Below, piece by piece: positions 30,072 through 39,344 of a DNA stretch of 64,000 nt. The stretch is from UBA7985 sp038141425. Its GTDB lineage: Bacteria; Pseudomonadota; Alphaproteobacteria; UBA7985. Made by a program: the position numbers and the translations under genes. The stretch is taken from the NCBI GenBank assembly GCA_038141425.1, contig JAYQIC010000001.1:124001-188000 (forward strand), in the 5' to 3' direction. The stretch's first letter is position 1. Each line of letters opens with the position of its first letter. The notes beneath the pieces were generated by a model. The model was not told where the DNA came from. It saw only the letters and a list, made by a program, of their open reading frames with translations, and ran no database searches.

Positions 30072-30170
30072 TCAGGTCAGGGCGTAGAGCGCTGCTGTCA
30101 CCCCGAAGGCGATCAGCGCCAGCAGCAGAAACCGGGCCCAGTAGGGCCAGCGCGGGTGCGGGTTGGGCAT
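30072..30170 (-). CDS. Possible 32-residue single-membrane-segment protein
   Basis: ATG 30170 to TGA 30072 encodes MPNPHPRWPYWARF followed by a hydrophobic helix (LLLALIAFGVTAALYAL). It lies 34 bp after the aldolase-like gene on the same strand, a normal position for a small operon member. There is no strong ribosome-binding site, and such short frames occur by chance, so this is tentative. Confidence 0.35.
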   Translation of the reverse strand: MPNPHPRWPYWARFLLLALIAFGVTAALYALT

Positions 30171-30204
30171 GGCGTCGGATTGCTGGCCGGCTCTGATTGC
30201 TGCT

Positions 30205-31046
30205 TCAGGCAGCAGGCGCGCCGTCGTCCTCGGACCACGGAATATAGGCGGCTTCGAAGGCTGGATCGGCCAGCGCCACAGACCGTGCGGTCCCGTCCCA
30301 GTCGCGCTCATAGAAGTTCGGATAAGTCGCGTAGAGCTGCGCTGTGGACTCCGCCACGTTGTCACCCACGAGGTTGAGCGTCGCACCGGACTGCTGCGCG
30401 GCCAGCTGCACCTGGATCGATTTTTCAAGGTAGTACATGGCGTTGAAGGCGTGGCCGGGGTTGGCGCCGACAGTCAGCAGGCCGTGATTGCGCAGGATCA
30501 GCATCTCGTGCTCACCGAGGTCGCGCTTGAGCCGCGGGCCTTCATCGGCATCCAGCGCAATGCCCTCGTACTCGTGGGCGGGCAGCGGTTGTAGAAGCGC
30601 ACGGCGTGCTGGGTCAGCGGCTTGATCTCCACGTCCTGCAGCGCTGAGAAGGCCATGCCCGCCACCGTGTGCGTGTGCAGGACCGAGCCGACCTCGGGAC
30701 GCCCCTGCAGGATTGCGCCGTGGATGGTCAGCCCGGCGGGGTTGGTGGGCGCCTGCTCGCCCGCACCGACCGGTGTGCCGTCGAGGTAGACCTTGACCAG
30801 CCGGTCGGGCCGCATCTCGTGGAAGTGCACGCCGAGCTCGTTGATCAGGTACTGGTCATCGGTGCCGGGCACGCGGCAGGAAATGTGGGTCGAGCTCAGG
30901 TCCGTCCACCCCTCCTGCGCGCAGGCACGGTAGCAGGTGGCGAGCTGCAGCCGGGCTTCGTCCTCGGTCACCGGGGTATAGCGGCTGGGCTTCATGTTAT
31001 GGATGACGCTGCTCATGGATGCGGGCTCCCCGGGATTGGTGGACAT
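30205..31046 (-). CDS. Class II aldolase/adducin family protein, one frameshift
   Basis: A protein of about 270-280 residues of the class II aldolase/adducin fold. TDLSSTHISCRVPG, GLTIHGAILQGRPEVGSVLHTHTVAGMAFS with the metal-binding HTH, then a frameshift near 30590 and MLILRNHGLLTVGANPGHAFNAMYYLEKS with the third histidine. Members split sugar phosphates or act as decarboxylases; the subfamily is not identified. Start is either ATG 31046 or ATG 31016 (MSSVIHNMKPSRY), the latter fitting the family better. It precedes the Fic cassette boundary by 60 bp. Confidence 0.8.
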
Positions 31047-31104
31047 CGGTGGGTTTCGATCGGTGTCGGTGATCGACTGGATCAGACGATAGCCGCAGTT
31101 CCCG

Positions 31105-31144
31105 GCTCTTGCCTAGAGGCCGTCAGTCATCCCCGCGCAGCACC
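31105..31144. repeat. Left 40-bp direct repeat of the Fic cassette (smpB-tail copy)
   Basis: Matches 32018-32057 at 38 of 40 positions; the 27 bp at 31118-31144 are identical to 32031-32057. It covers the last five codons (LRGDD), the stop codon and about 18 bp beyond, and here forms the 3' end of fic. Confidence 0.92.
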
Positions 31145-31719
31145 TGTGACATCGCTGACCTCAAATGGTTCGCCAGACGGGCCTCGCGCCCTTTGAAGGC
31201 CTCAATGAGGGCACCAAGCATCTCTGCTTCCTCGATACGCGTCACGTCAATGGGGTGATCAGCATAATGCGCCAACATCAGCATGAAGGTGAACTGCGCC
31301 CGCCCGTTTCCCTCGCGGAAGTAATGAATGACATTGAGCTCGGAAATGAAGTGAGCCAGCTCAGCTGCAAAAGTCTCAACCGGTAATCCACTAAAGTGAT
31401 CGGCCGCGATAAGCGTTGCGAACAGTGCTGTCGCCTGACCTCCGATGAACTCCGGATAGCAGAACCAGTTTCCACCCTTGCCGGTTCGGATCTCACGGCG
31501 TTGACCAGCCCAAGCGTAAACATCCTGAAACAGGTGATGATGAACGGCCCGGTAGTGTTTGAGATCCAGATCGCCAGCGGGCAAGGGTTCCGCTGCCCGC
31601 GTCAGGAAAGCAGCCAGCTCGAACTGCTCCAACGCCTCGTCATTGCGTATATCCGCCAGATTGATGAGCGTCGACGAACCCGGATAGCACAGTGGATCAG
31701 AGTCAGCGTCGTACTGCAT
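31123..31719 (-). CDS. fic: Fic-domain protein, likely AMP-transferase toxin
   Basis: An intact 198-residue Fic/DOC protein. The flap region REIRTGKGGNWFCYPEFI and the catalytic loop HYFREGNGRAQF (HxFx(D/E)GNGR) are clear; the second arginine of HxFxxGNGRxxR is replaced by phenylalanine. Fic enzymes usually transfer AMP from ATP to a target hydroxyl, and in TA modules the targets include gyrase and topoisomerase IV. ATG 31719 lies 5 bp after the small upstream gene, forming an antitoxin-toxin pair. The last residues (VLRGDD) and the stop are a copy of the smpB tail, so the gene's end comes from the repeat. Confidence 0.9.
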   Translation of the reverse strand: MQYDADSDPLCYPGSSTLINLADIRNDEALEQFELAAFLTRAAEPLPAGDLDLKHYRAVHHHLFQDVYAWAGQRREIRTGKGGNWFCYPEFIGGQATALFATLIAADHFSGLPVETFAAELAHFISELNVIHYFREGNGRAQFTFMLMLAHYADHPIDVTRIEEAEMLGALIEAFKGREARLANHLRSAMSQVLRGDD

Positions 31720-31724
31720 GACGG

Positions 31725-31918
31725 TCAGCCGCCAGCTGCAGACTTCACCTTTACCAGCAGGCTCGATCTCTGCTCTTCAGGAGACAGGCCGGATTCACGA
31801 AAACCTTGAAACATCTCCCGGTTTCCCGGGACATATGAATGCCTTCGACGGCGCTCATCTTGAGTGCTGCCTGCTCGCCCAGTTGAAACTGGCTCAGCTT
31901 TGATTGCTTAAGACTCAT
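31725..31918 (-). CDS. Candidate Fic antitoxin, one frameshift, not in long-ORF lists
   Basis: ATG 31918 starts a small protein of about 64 residues directly upstream of fic. It reads MSLKQSKLSQFQLGEQAALK, then MSAVEGIHMSRETG; after one indel near 31820 it continues EMFQGFRESGLSPEEQRSSL and ends at TGA 31725. The MSAVEG stretch resembles the inhibitory [S/T]xxxE[G/N] helix of Fic antitoxins, with Met where Ser/Thr is expected. Without the frameshift correction it would end after 55 residues. Function is inferred from size, position and the EG motif. Confidence 0.65.
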
Positions 31919-31945
31919 GGAGAGAAGTATGCGGATTGAGGCTCA

Positions 31946-31963
31946 AAAATGCAATAAAATGCA
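31946..31963 (-). promoter_or_regulatory. Tandem tgcatttt operator-like repeat before the antitoxin gene
   Basis: On the minus strand tgcatttt occurs twice, ten bases apart (one helical turn), about 28 bp upstream of the antitoxin start in the only A/T-rich part of the cassette. This suits autoregulation by the TA complex but is not proven. Confidence 0.4.
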
Positions 31964-32017
31964 GTCTCAGGGTGATGGCGTGGCCCTTCCTGAGCGGCTC
32001 GGAACCGCAGGTTTCCC

Positions 32018-32057
32018 GCTCTTGCCCAGGGGCCGTCAGTCATCCCCGCGCAGCACC
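32018..32057. repeat. Right 40-bp direct repeat of the Fic cassette (smpB 3' end)
   Basis: Contains the real smpB end (codons VLRGDD and TGA) and about 18 bp of following sequence; 38 of 40 bases match the copy at 31105-31144. The two copies bound about 0.91 kb. Confidence 0.92.
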
Positions 32058-32490
32058 CGCGCTTTGCGGCGGTCCCAGTCGCGCTGCTTGATGCTCTCGC
32101 GCTTGTCGTACTGCTTCTTGCCGCGCGCCAGACCCAGCTCCAGCTTGGCCCGCCCGCGTTCGTTGAAGTACAGCGCCAGCGGGATCAGGGTCACGCCCTT
32201 GGTCTTCAGCTTACCAATGATCTTGTTGATCTCGCGCCGCGGAGCAGCAGCTTGCGGTTGCGCACCGGCGGATGGTTGAAGCGGTTGCCCTTCTCGTATT
32301 CCTGAATATTGGCGCCAGTGAGGTACATTTCGCCATTGATTTCAGTGGCATAGCTCTCTGCGATCGACGCTCGGCCCGCCCGCAGCGACTTCACCTCGGT
32401 GCCGCTCAGAGCAATCCCGGCTTCGAGCACTTCGTCGATAAAGTATTCGTGCCGGGCCTTGCGGTTCTGGGCGATGATTTTGCGGGCCAT
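32036..32490 (-). CDS. smpB: SsrA (tmRNA)-binding protein, one frameshift
   Basis: SmpB binds tmRNA and rescues stalled ribosomes. The N-terminus MARKIIAQNRKARHEYFI, TEVKSLRAGRASI and NIQEYEKGNRFNH..RNRKLLL are standard; after a frameshift near 32238 it continues GKLKTKGVTLIPLALYFN, GLARGKKQYDKRE and DWDRRKARVLRGDD. Length about 151 fits. It follows dapA by 35 bp. Its 3' end is one arm of the direct repeat flanking the Fic cassette. Confidence 0.93.
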
Positions 32491-32525
32491 GGTCTGGTTT
32501 GGTTGTGTCTGGTGCGGTGCCGGGC

Positions 32526-33416
32526 TCAGTTGAGCAGGCCGACCTGCACCAGCGCGTCGTGAACCCGCTGCTCGCTGGCCTCGGACATCGGCACCAGCGG
32601 CAGGCGCAGCCCCGGCTGGACCCGACCCAGCAGCTCGAGCGCGTATTTGGCCGGCACCGGGTTGCTCTCGACGAACAGGGCGTCGTGCAGCGGCATCAGC
32701 CGGTCATTGATCGCCTGCGCCTGCGCATGATCTCCCGCAGCCCAGGCCGCATGAAATTCCGCGCACAGCCGCGGCGCGACGTTGGACGTCACGGAAATAC
32801 AGCCGTGTCCGCCCGCGCCCATGAACGGCAGGATCGACGCGTCCTCGCCCGACAGCTGGATGAAATCCGGCCCAGAGGCCAGCCGCTGTTCGATCGGGCG
32901 GACCAGATCGGCAGTGGCGTCCTTGACCCCGACGATCCGCTCGAGCGCGGACAGGGTGGCCATGGTTTCGACCGACATGTTGATCACCGAGCGCCCGGGG
33001 ATGTTGTAGATGATGATCGGCAGCGTGGTCGCGTCGTGGATGGCGCGGTAGTGGGCAATCAGCCCGGCCTGCGTCGGCTTGTTGTAGTAGGGCGTGACCA
33101 CCAGCAGCGCGTCGGCCCCGGCGTTCTGCGCGGCCAGCGACAGCGATACCGCCTCTTCGGTGCTGTTCGAGCCGGTCCCGGCGATGACCGGCACACGCCC
33201 GGCCGTCACCTCGACACACAGGCGGATCGCCTTTTCGTGCTCGCTGTGCGACAGGGTCGCAGACTCGCCCGTGGTCCCCATGGGAACCAGCCCCTGCGTA
33301 CCTTCGGTAATCTGCCAGTCCATAAAGGCGGCGAAGCGGTCCTCATCGACCCCGCCATCGGCCTGCATGGGCGTGATCAGGGCGGTGATGGATCCACGAA
33401 TTCGGTCGACAGTCAT
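32526..33416 (-). CDS. dapA: 4-hydroxy-tetrahydrodipicolinate synthase
   Basis: An intact 296-residue DapA that condenses pyruvate with aspartate semialdehyde in lysine and diaminopimelate synthesis. GTTGESATLSHSEH (phosphate/pyruvate loop), the catalytic tyrosine in TPYYNKPTQAG and the Schiff-base lysine in IVGVKDATAD are present. ATG 33416. dapA and smpB are co-directional with a short gap and divergent from slt, an arrangement common in alphaproteobacteria. Confidence 0.95.
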   Translation of the reverse strand: MTVDRIRGSITALITPMQADGGVDEDRFAAFMDWQITEGTQGLVPMGTTGESATLSHSEHEKAIRLCVEVTAGRVPVIAGTGSNSTEEAVSLSLAAQNAGADALLVVTPYYNKPTQAGLIAHYRAIHDATTLPIIIYNIPGRSVINMSVETMATLSALERIVGVKDATADLVRPIEQRLASGPDFIQLSGEDASILPFMGAGGHGCISVTSNVAPRLCAEFHAAWAAGDHAQAQAINDRLMPLHDALFVESNPVPAKYALELLGRVQPGLRLPLVPMSEASEQRVHDALVQVGLLN

Positions 33417-33623
33417 GGCGTGTCCGGTGCTCTCTGTCTCAATATTGACGTTTCAACCCTTTAACTAGGGATGAACGGTGGCCTTGAAAAGGAATTGTTA
33501 GCACGCTTGTGTGCAACCGTGCTGCGTTACCGTGGCGTTTGCAACCGGGGACGGGCGCGACGCCACGGAAGAACCGGGCCACCAGACCGGGGCCTTGGAG
33601 ACGAAAGGGGCAAGGGGGGTAGG

Positions 33624-35659
33624 ATGAGGCAAGAACAGTCTCCGGATGATTTGCGCGACCGCCTCGTCGGGATGCTGACCAGCCCGTGGGCACCGGTTGC
33701 CGCTGGCCTGCTGTTCCTGCTCGCCATCGGCATTGCCCTGCTCTCGGTGCTTCTCGGCTCGCGCGCCGAAGACGAGCGCGACGCCCTCGCCGCCATCATC
33801 CGCGAGGCACGCGCGGGCAATCATCTGCAAGCCTCCCAGCTTGCCTGAGCATGCGCCGCCCCCTGAACAGCTGCCCAAGCTGCTCGAATGGTTCTATTTC
33901 AACGACCCCGACACCCCGCTGGATCAGATCGACCTGCCGACCCTGTCAGCCTTTATCGACGCCAAACCAGCACTGGCCGGGCACCCGCACCCTCGAAATC
34001 AAGCGCGAGGCCAAGCTTGCCCTCGTCCGCCCGCCCGCAGAAATGCTGGCCTACTACGCCGAGCATCCGCCCGTGTCGACCAGCGCCCAGCGGCCGCATC
34101 TGATCGCCAGGATTGAGGCTGGCGACTTCGACGACGCCGTAGCGGAGATCCGGCACCAGTGGGCCACCCGCTGGATGAAACCCGATGACGAGCGCACCTT
34201 TGAAGCCACCTTCGGCGAGCTGCTGCAGGCCGAAGACAGACGCCGACGGGTTGCCTTCTTGCTGATGACCGGGAAGCGGACCGATGCCCGCCGCCACTAC
34301 GACGATCTGGACCCCGACTGGCTGGCCTTTGCCGAAGCCGTAGACGCCGATCGCGGCGGCGATGCCAGCCTCGCCGAGGCCCTGCCTTCCGATATGCTGC
34401 GCCATCCTGCCTTTGTGGTGCCAAAGGTGCTGGCGCTGGACGCAGAGGGCGAGCACGAAGCCGCGCAGGCAGCGCTTCTGAGCATTCCCACCGAAATGCG
34501 GATGCCAGAGCAGGAATGGCGCGCGCGACACATTCTGATCCGTCAGGCCCTCAAGGATCAGGACTTCGACCTCGCCCTTGGCCTCGCCCAGCGCCACGGG
34601 CTGGAAGACGGCCGCAACCGGGCGGAAGCCGAGTGGCTCAAGGGCTGGGTCGCCCTGACCCGGCTGAGCCTGCCCCACCCCGCGCAGGAAGCCTTCGAGC
34701 GCTCCCTGAGCGCAACCGATGAGACCCGACTGCGCGCCCGTGCCCGCTATTGGCTGGCGCAGGCCCTGCGCGCGCAGGGCGATGAGGCTGGCGCTGAAAG
34801 TCAGCTCGAAGCCTGCGCCGGGCACGCCCATACCTTTTACGGACAAGCCTGCCTGAGCGCGCTGGGGCGGAAGCTGTTTGACGCGCGCTATCCCCGCCCC
34901 CGGGCGGCCCGCGGTCTCGGCGACGCGGACCTCAGCGAGCTGGTGACGTGGGCACGAACGCTGCACGATATGGGCATCAACTCGCTGGGTGAGCGCTTCC
35001 TGCATGCGCTGAACAGCGCCGCCCGCACCGAAGATGATCTGGCCGCGCTGATGACGTTGCTGGACGAGCTTGGCCGGGAAGACCTGAGCCTGCTGTTCGC
35101 GATCCGCGCCGCCGACCGGGGCCTCTATAACCCCGACGCCCTGCTCCCGCAGCTGGATATCCAGCCCGCGCGCGGCCTGCGGGTCGATGCAGCGCTGGTC
35201 CACGCCATCGCGTGGCAGGAGAGCAAATTCAGGATCGGCGCGGTCAGCCGCTCGGGCGCGCTGGGGCTGATGCAGGTGCTGCCGGCCACCGCCAAAGCCA
35301 TGGCCGAGCGCCACGAGCTGCCCTTCGACGAGGCCGCCCTGACCAAGGATGCGCGCTACAACCTGACCCTCGGCGCGGCCTATCTGCAGGACTTACAGCG
35401 GCGGTTCGAGGACGCCGACCTGCTTGCCATTGCCGCCTACAACGGCGGGCCGGGCAACACCCGGCGCTGGATGCGTGAATTCGGCGACCCGCGTACCAAC
35501 GTCATCGAAGCATTGGTGTGGATGGAGTCCATTTCCTTTGGCGAGACCCGCGACTACGCCCGTCGCGTGACCGCGCTCTACAACCTCTATCGCGCCCGCA
35601 TCGCCAGCGGTGCCGTCGAAATTCTGATGCCGCGTCACTTGCTTGGATCGCGCAAGTAG
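33624..35659 (+). CDS. slt: Soluble-type lytic murein transglycosylase, two frameshifts
   Basis: Cleaves peptidoglycan to anhydro-muropeptides in the periplasm. ATG 33624 (MRQEQSPDDLRDR) follows a purine-rich site; an N-terminal membrane anchor (residues about 22-48) is followed by frameshifts near 33840 and 33980. The long helical U-domain is intact from there. The SLT catalytic domain has the glutamate in HAIAWQESKFRIGA, then GLMQVLPATAKAMA, LGAAYLQDL and AIAAYNGGPGNTRRW. Total about 675 residues, as in Slt70-like enzymes of alphaproteobacteria. Confidence 0.9.
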
Positions 35660-35720
35660 CGCAGGTTTGCCCCTGACCTTCAGCGCGGATCGCGCTGCAC
35701 CCGCGATACAAAGGCCGACC

Positions 35721-36732
35721 ATGACCCCCACTGCCAGCACTAACCTTGCCGTGCGTTACGAAGACGTCGCACAGGCCGCCGACCGCATCCGCGATCTGGT
35801 CGTGGAAACGCCGCTGATCGAAGCCCATGCGCTCTCCGAAGCGATCAAAGGGCGGTTTTTCGTCAAGTGCGAGAACCTGCAGCGCACAGGTTCCTTCAAG
35901 CTGCGCGGCGCCATGAACAGCCTCGCCAGCCTGAGTGAAGAAGACCGTGCGCGCGGGGTCGTTGCCTACTCCAGTGGCAACCACGCGCAGGGAGTGGCCG
36001 CCGCCGCCCGTCACTTTCGGGGTCGCGGCGACGATCATCATGCCCGAGGACGCCCCGGCGATTAAGAAAGCCAACACCATTGCCCTCGGCGCCAAAGTCG
36101 TCACCTACGACCGCTATTCGGAAAGCCGGGAAGACCTCGGCCGCCAGATCCAGGCGGAGACCGGGGCGGTTCTGGTGCCGCCCTACGACTTCGCCCCGAC
36201 CATCGCCGGACAGGGCACCAGCGGCATGGATGTCATCAACCAGCTGCGCGCCCGGGGGCTGCGCCTCGCCCTTGCCATCATCTGCTGCGGCGGCGGCGGA
36301 CTGACGGCGGGCAGCGCGCTGGCGCTGACCACCAGCTTTCCCGGCGCTCAGGTCTGGGCGGCGGAACCCGACAGCCACGACGACACCGCGCGTAGCCTGC
36401 TCAGCGGCAGCCACGAGTACAATGACCAGGAGGCCCGGTCGATCTGTGACGCGATCGTGACCCCGACCCCGGGGGAACTGACCCTGCCGATCCTGCAGGC
36501 TTGCGGGGTGGAGGGGCGCAGCGCCAGCGACGAGCAGGCGCTGGACGCGGTTGCCTATGCGGCCACGCGGCTCAAGCTGATCGTCGAGCCCGGCGGCGCT
36601 ATCGCGCTGGCCGTGGCCCGCAAGCATCTGGACGAGTTGCAGGGGAAAACGGTCGTCGCCACCCTCTCGGGCGGCAACATCGATCCGGCGATGCTGGACA
36701 TCGCCATGACCCGGGATGTCGGGCTCATCTAG
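35721..36732 (+). CDS. Threonine/serine dehydratase, one frameshift
   Basis: A PLP enzyme of fold type II deaminating threonine to 2-oxobutyrate or serine to pyruvate. The PLP lysine is in TGSFKLRGA, with SSGNHAQGVA, the glycine loop CCGGGGLTAGSA and the C-terminal LSGGNIDPAML. It lacks the regulatory ACT domain of IlvA, so a catabolic or serine racemase-like role fits. The frame slips near 36020 (AAARHF to GVAATIIMPEDAP). It begins 61 bp after slt on the same strand. Confidence 0.85.
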
Positions 36733-36816
36733 GCAGAGGGCTACGGCCGCAGGGACAGCAGGTATCTTGGAAAGGCAGAGGGCTGAGGCCCCGCGCGCGG
36801 AGCCCCGGACGCCGGG

Positions 36817-37245
36817 CTAAGCCGCGGCTTCGTCGTCCATTTCACCGTCTTTCAGGTTCAGCGCCCGGATCAGCGAGTACACGCCGTCGCGGATGGTGTC
36901 GTCCTTGATCTCACCGTAGTGGTGGACCAGCCGCAGCTCACGCTCGCTCAGCGCGGTGGGTGCGACTTGTGCACGGGCGTGCAGGTCGTCCCGAAGGTTT
37001 TTGACCGTGGCGATGTCGTCGGTCATGCCTTCGAAGAAGTAGGCGACCTCGACACCGACGATCCGGCCAATTTCCCAGAGACGGGAGGAGGACATGCGGT
37101 TCATGCCCTTTTCGTACTTCTGCACCTGCTGGAACGAGAGCCCCAGCGCATTGGCCATGTCTTCCTGAGTAATGCCAAGGCTGATCCGACGCTGACGGAG
37201 CCGCTGTCCAACAAACACGTCTACGGGGTGAATATCCTTAGCCAT
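36817..37245 (-). CDS. XRE-family helix-turn-helix regulator
   Basis: A 142-residue regulator. The HTH spans residues about 13-65 (RLRQRRISLGITQEDMANAL, LSFQQVQKYEKGMNRMSSS). The C-terminal helical region and length match the single-domain XRE proteins conserved in rhizobia and other alphaproteobacteria. ATG 37245. Target genes are unknown; it stands alone with a 351-bp upstream gap that could hold its own operator. Confidence 0.85.
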   Translation of the reverse strand: MAKDIHPVDVFVGQRLRQRRISLGITQEDMANALGLSFQQVQKYEKGMNRMSSSRLWEIGRIVGVEVAYFFEGMTDDIATVKNLRDDLHARAQVAPTALSERELRLVHHYGEIKDDTIRDGVYSLIRALNLKDGEMDDEAAA

Positions 37246-37596
37246 TAGGCCCTCTTATTCTTTTTTCTGTGCGCGGCACCGAGACACCTGTGAAATCCCA
37301 GAATGCTGAGCCTTCGGCGGGTCTCTTGTCCCCTGAACGAGGTCCAGCGGGCCTGTCCGCTTGCGTGCATTGAATAAACCAATGCAACCCTTAAGTCTAG
37401 TGATTTACAACTATTTAATGGAATAAAATGCCGCGTGCGAGCGGCCGAATCGTCGGGTCGACAGGGCCTGACGACGGGGCTCAAGACAGCCAAAGGAACC
37501 AACAACCGCCTGTTTTACAGTGATTTTTCGCTGTCGATTGCGCCAGATACCGCTGCGCCCGGTGGCTCTGCACTCTAGGTTATGGGTCAGATGTCC
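37246..37596. promoter_or_regulatory. Intergenic region upstream of the XRE gene
   Basis: This 351-bp region carries the promoter of the XRE regulator and the 3' side of apbC. An A/T-rich stretch at 37370-37430 contains tgcattgaataaaccaatgca-like inverted arms (tgcattg / caatgca, 37364-37385), a possible operator. No RNA gene was recognised. Confidence 0.4.
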
Positions 37597-38701
37597 TTAG
37601 GGCATCATTAATGGTTTCAGCGTGTCTTTAATGGCGATGTAGGCGTCCCGTTCGGGACCAGCCCCCGCGTCGAGGACCACTGGCGCGCCCTCATCTGCGC
37701 CCTTGCGGATCGGCATGGACAGCGGCACTTCGCCGATGACGGGAGAGGTTCTTGCGGTCCTTGAGATAACCGGCCGCCCCTTCGCCGAAGATCCTGTGCA
37801 GGCCGCCACAATCCGGGCAGACGAAATGAGACATGTTCTCGACCACGCCCAGCACTCGCGTGCTCACCTTTTCCAGCATGGAAACGCCCTTAAGCGCGTC
37901 GATCAGCGCCAGATCCTGCGGCGTGGTGACGATGATGGCTGAATCCAGCGCCGATTGCTGTGCCAGCGACAGCTGGATATCGCCCGTGCCCGGCGGCAGG
38001 TCGACGATCAGCACGTCCAGCCCTTCGCCCCCGCCCCAGAGCGTCGAGCCGTAGAGCTGGAACAGCGCGTTCTGCACCATCGGCCCCCGCCAGACGGTGG
38101 CGCTGTCCGCCGGTACGAGGAAGCCGATCGACATCAGCTCCAGCCCGTGGGCCCGCAACGGGATCATCCGCTTCTGGTCATCGAGGTCCGGCTTAGCATC
38201 CGGCCCAAGGCCCGAGAGCAAGGGCACGCTCGGCCCGTAGATATCGGCATCGAGGATGCCGACGCGAAGCCCATCCTGCGCCAGTGCAACCGCGATGTTG
38301 TAGGCGGTGGTGGACTTGCCAACCCCGCCTTTGCCCGAGGCCACGCCCATGACGTGCCGCGCCGGGCGGGGCAGCTTGGCGTCGGTCGGGGGACGTCGTT
38401 CGGGGCTGCGCCCGCCCTGAGGGGACGCAGCAGCGGCCGCAGGCGAGCCCTGGGCGGCGGCAGGCGGGCGCTGGGTGGTGGTGATGATCTGGGTGCCCTT
38501 GACGCCCTCGACGGCGCGCACGGCCTTGTCCACGGCTGCCTTGAGCGGCACCAGCGCTTTGACGCGGTCCGCCGGGGCCTCGAGCACCAGACGGACGATG
38601 CCGTCGTCCTCGTCCAGCCCCTGCACGTAGCCTGCGTCAACCAAGCCCTGCCCGTCCGGGGCCTTGATACCATTCAAAGCGTCGCGTACCTGATCGAGCA
38701 T
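37597..38701 (-). CDS. apbC: Mrp/ApbC-type Fe-S cluster carrier ATPase, one frameshift
   Basis: A cytosolic P-loop ATPase of about 367 residues that carries Fe-S clusters to apo-proteins. An N-terminal MIP18-like domain (residues 1-75), an Ala/Pro/Arg linker, the deviant Walker A GVASGKGGVGKSTTA, DADIYGPSVP, IVDLPPGTGDIQ and the cluster-binding CPDC motif are visible. The frame slips near 37745, after YLKDRKN. Start ATG 38701 (MLDQVRDAL). It is divergent from mobB with a 33-bp gap, so their promoters overlap. Confidence 0.88.
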
Positions 38702-38734
38702 CGGAAACCCCCTGATGAGCCCTTGAGTTCTGTA

Positions 38735-39303
38735 GTGACTATAGATCGACCAACACAAGAAACTAAGCCCGGTGCAGCAGGGCAGCCAAACGCCACCGTG
38801 CCGAAGGTGCTGGGGCTGGCCGGCTGGTCGGGCAGCGGCAAGACCACGCTGCTGCTCGCCCTCATGGCCCTGCTCAAGCGCCGGGGTCTACGCGTGGCAA
38901 CGCTCAAGCACGCCCACCACGGGTTCGACGTCGACCAGCCGGGGAAGGACAGCTTCGCCCACCGTGAGGCTGGCGCCGATCAGGTACTGGTCGCCTCCAG
39001 CCGCCGCATCGCGCTGATGGTCGAAGCCCCCTGCCCGACCCCGATGCGCGGCGCGCGCTGGACGACCTGCTGCCGATGCTCGGCCCGGCGGACGTGGTGC
39101 TGGTCGAGGGCTTCAAGACCGGGCCGCAGCCAAAGATCGAAGTCTGCAGGCCGGGGTTGGGTCACCCGCGTCTGGCCGGCGAGGTGCCGGGCGTGTTTGC
39201 CGTGGCGTCACAGGGCGGCGATGTCAGGGACGAAGGACGGATGGCGCTGGATCTGGACCGGCCTGAAGACTGGATCGACGCTGTGCTGGCGGAGCTGGGC
39301 TGA
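38735..39303 (+). CDS. mobB: Molybdopterin-guanine dinucleotide biosynthesis protein B, one frameshift
   Basis: A GTP-binding adaptor of Mo-cofactor synthesis. The P-loop GLAGWSGSGKTTLL, LKHAHHGFDVDQPGKDS with the conserved histidine and aspartate, and after a frameshift near 39055 GPADVVLVEGFKTGPQPKIEV are diagnostic. Start is uncertain: GTG 38735 gives a 21-residue tail, GTG 38798 (VPKVLGLAG) gives the typical N-terminus. Ends TGA 39303. It implies molybdoenzymes elsewhere in the genome. Confidence 0.82.
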
Positions 39304-39344
39304 GGCTGGGTCACCGAAGCCGGCGCGGACCCGACGGAGCGGGC

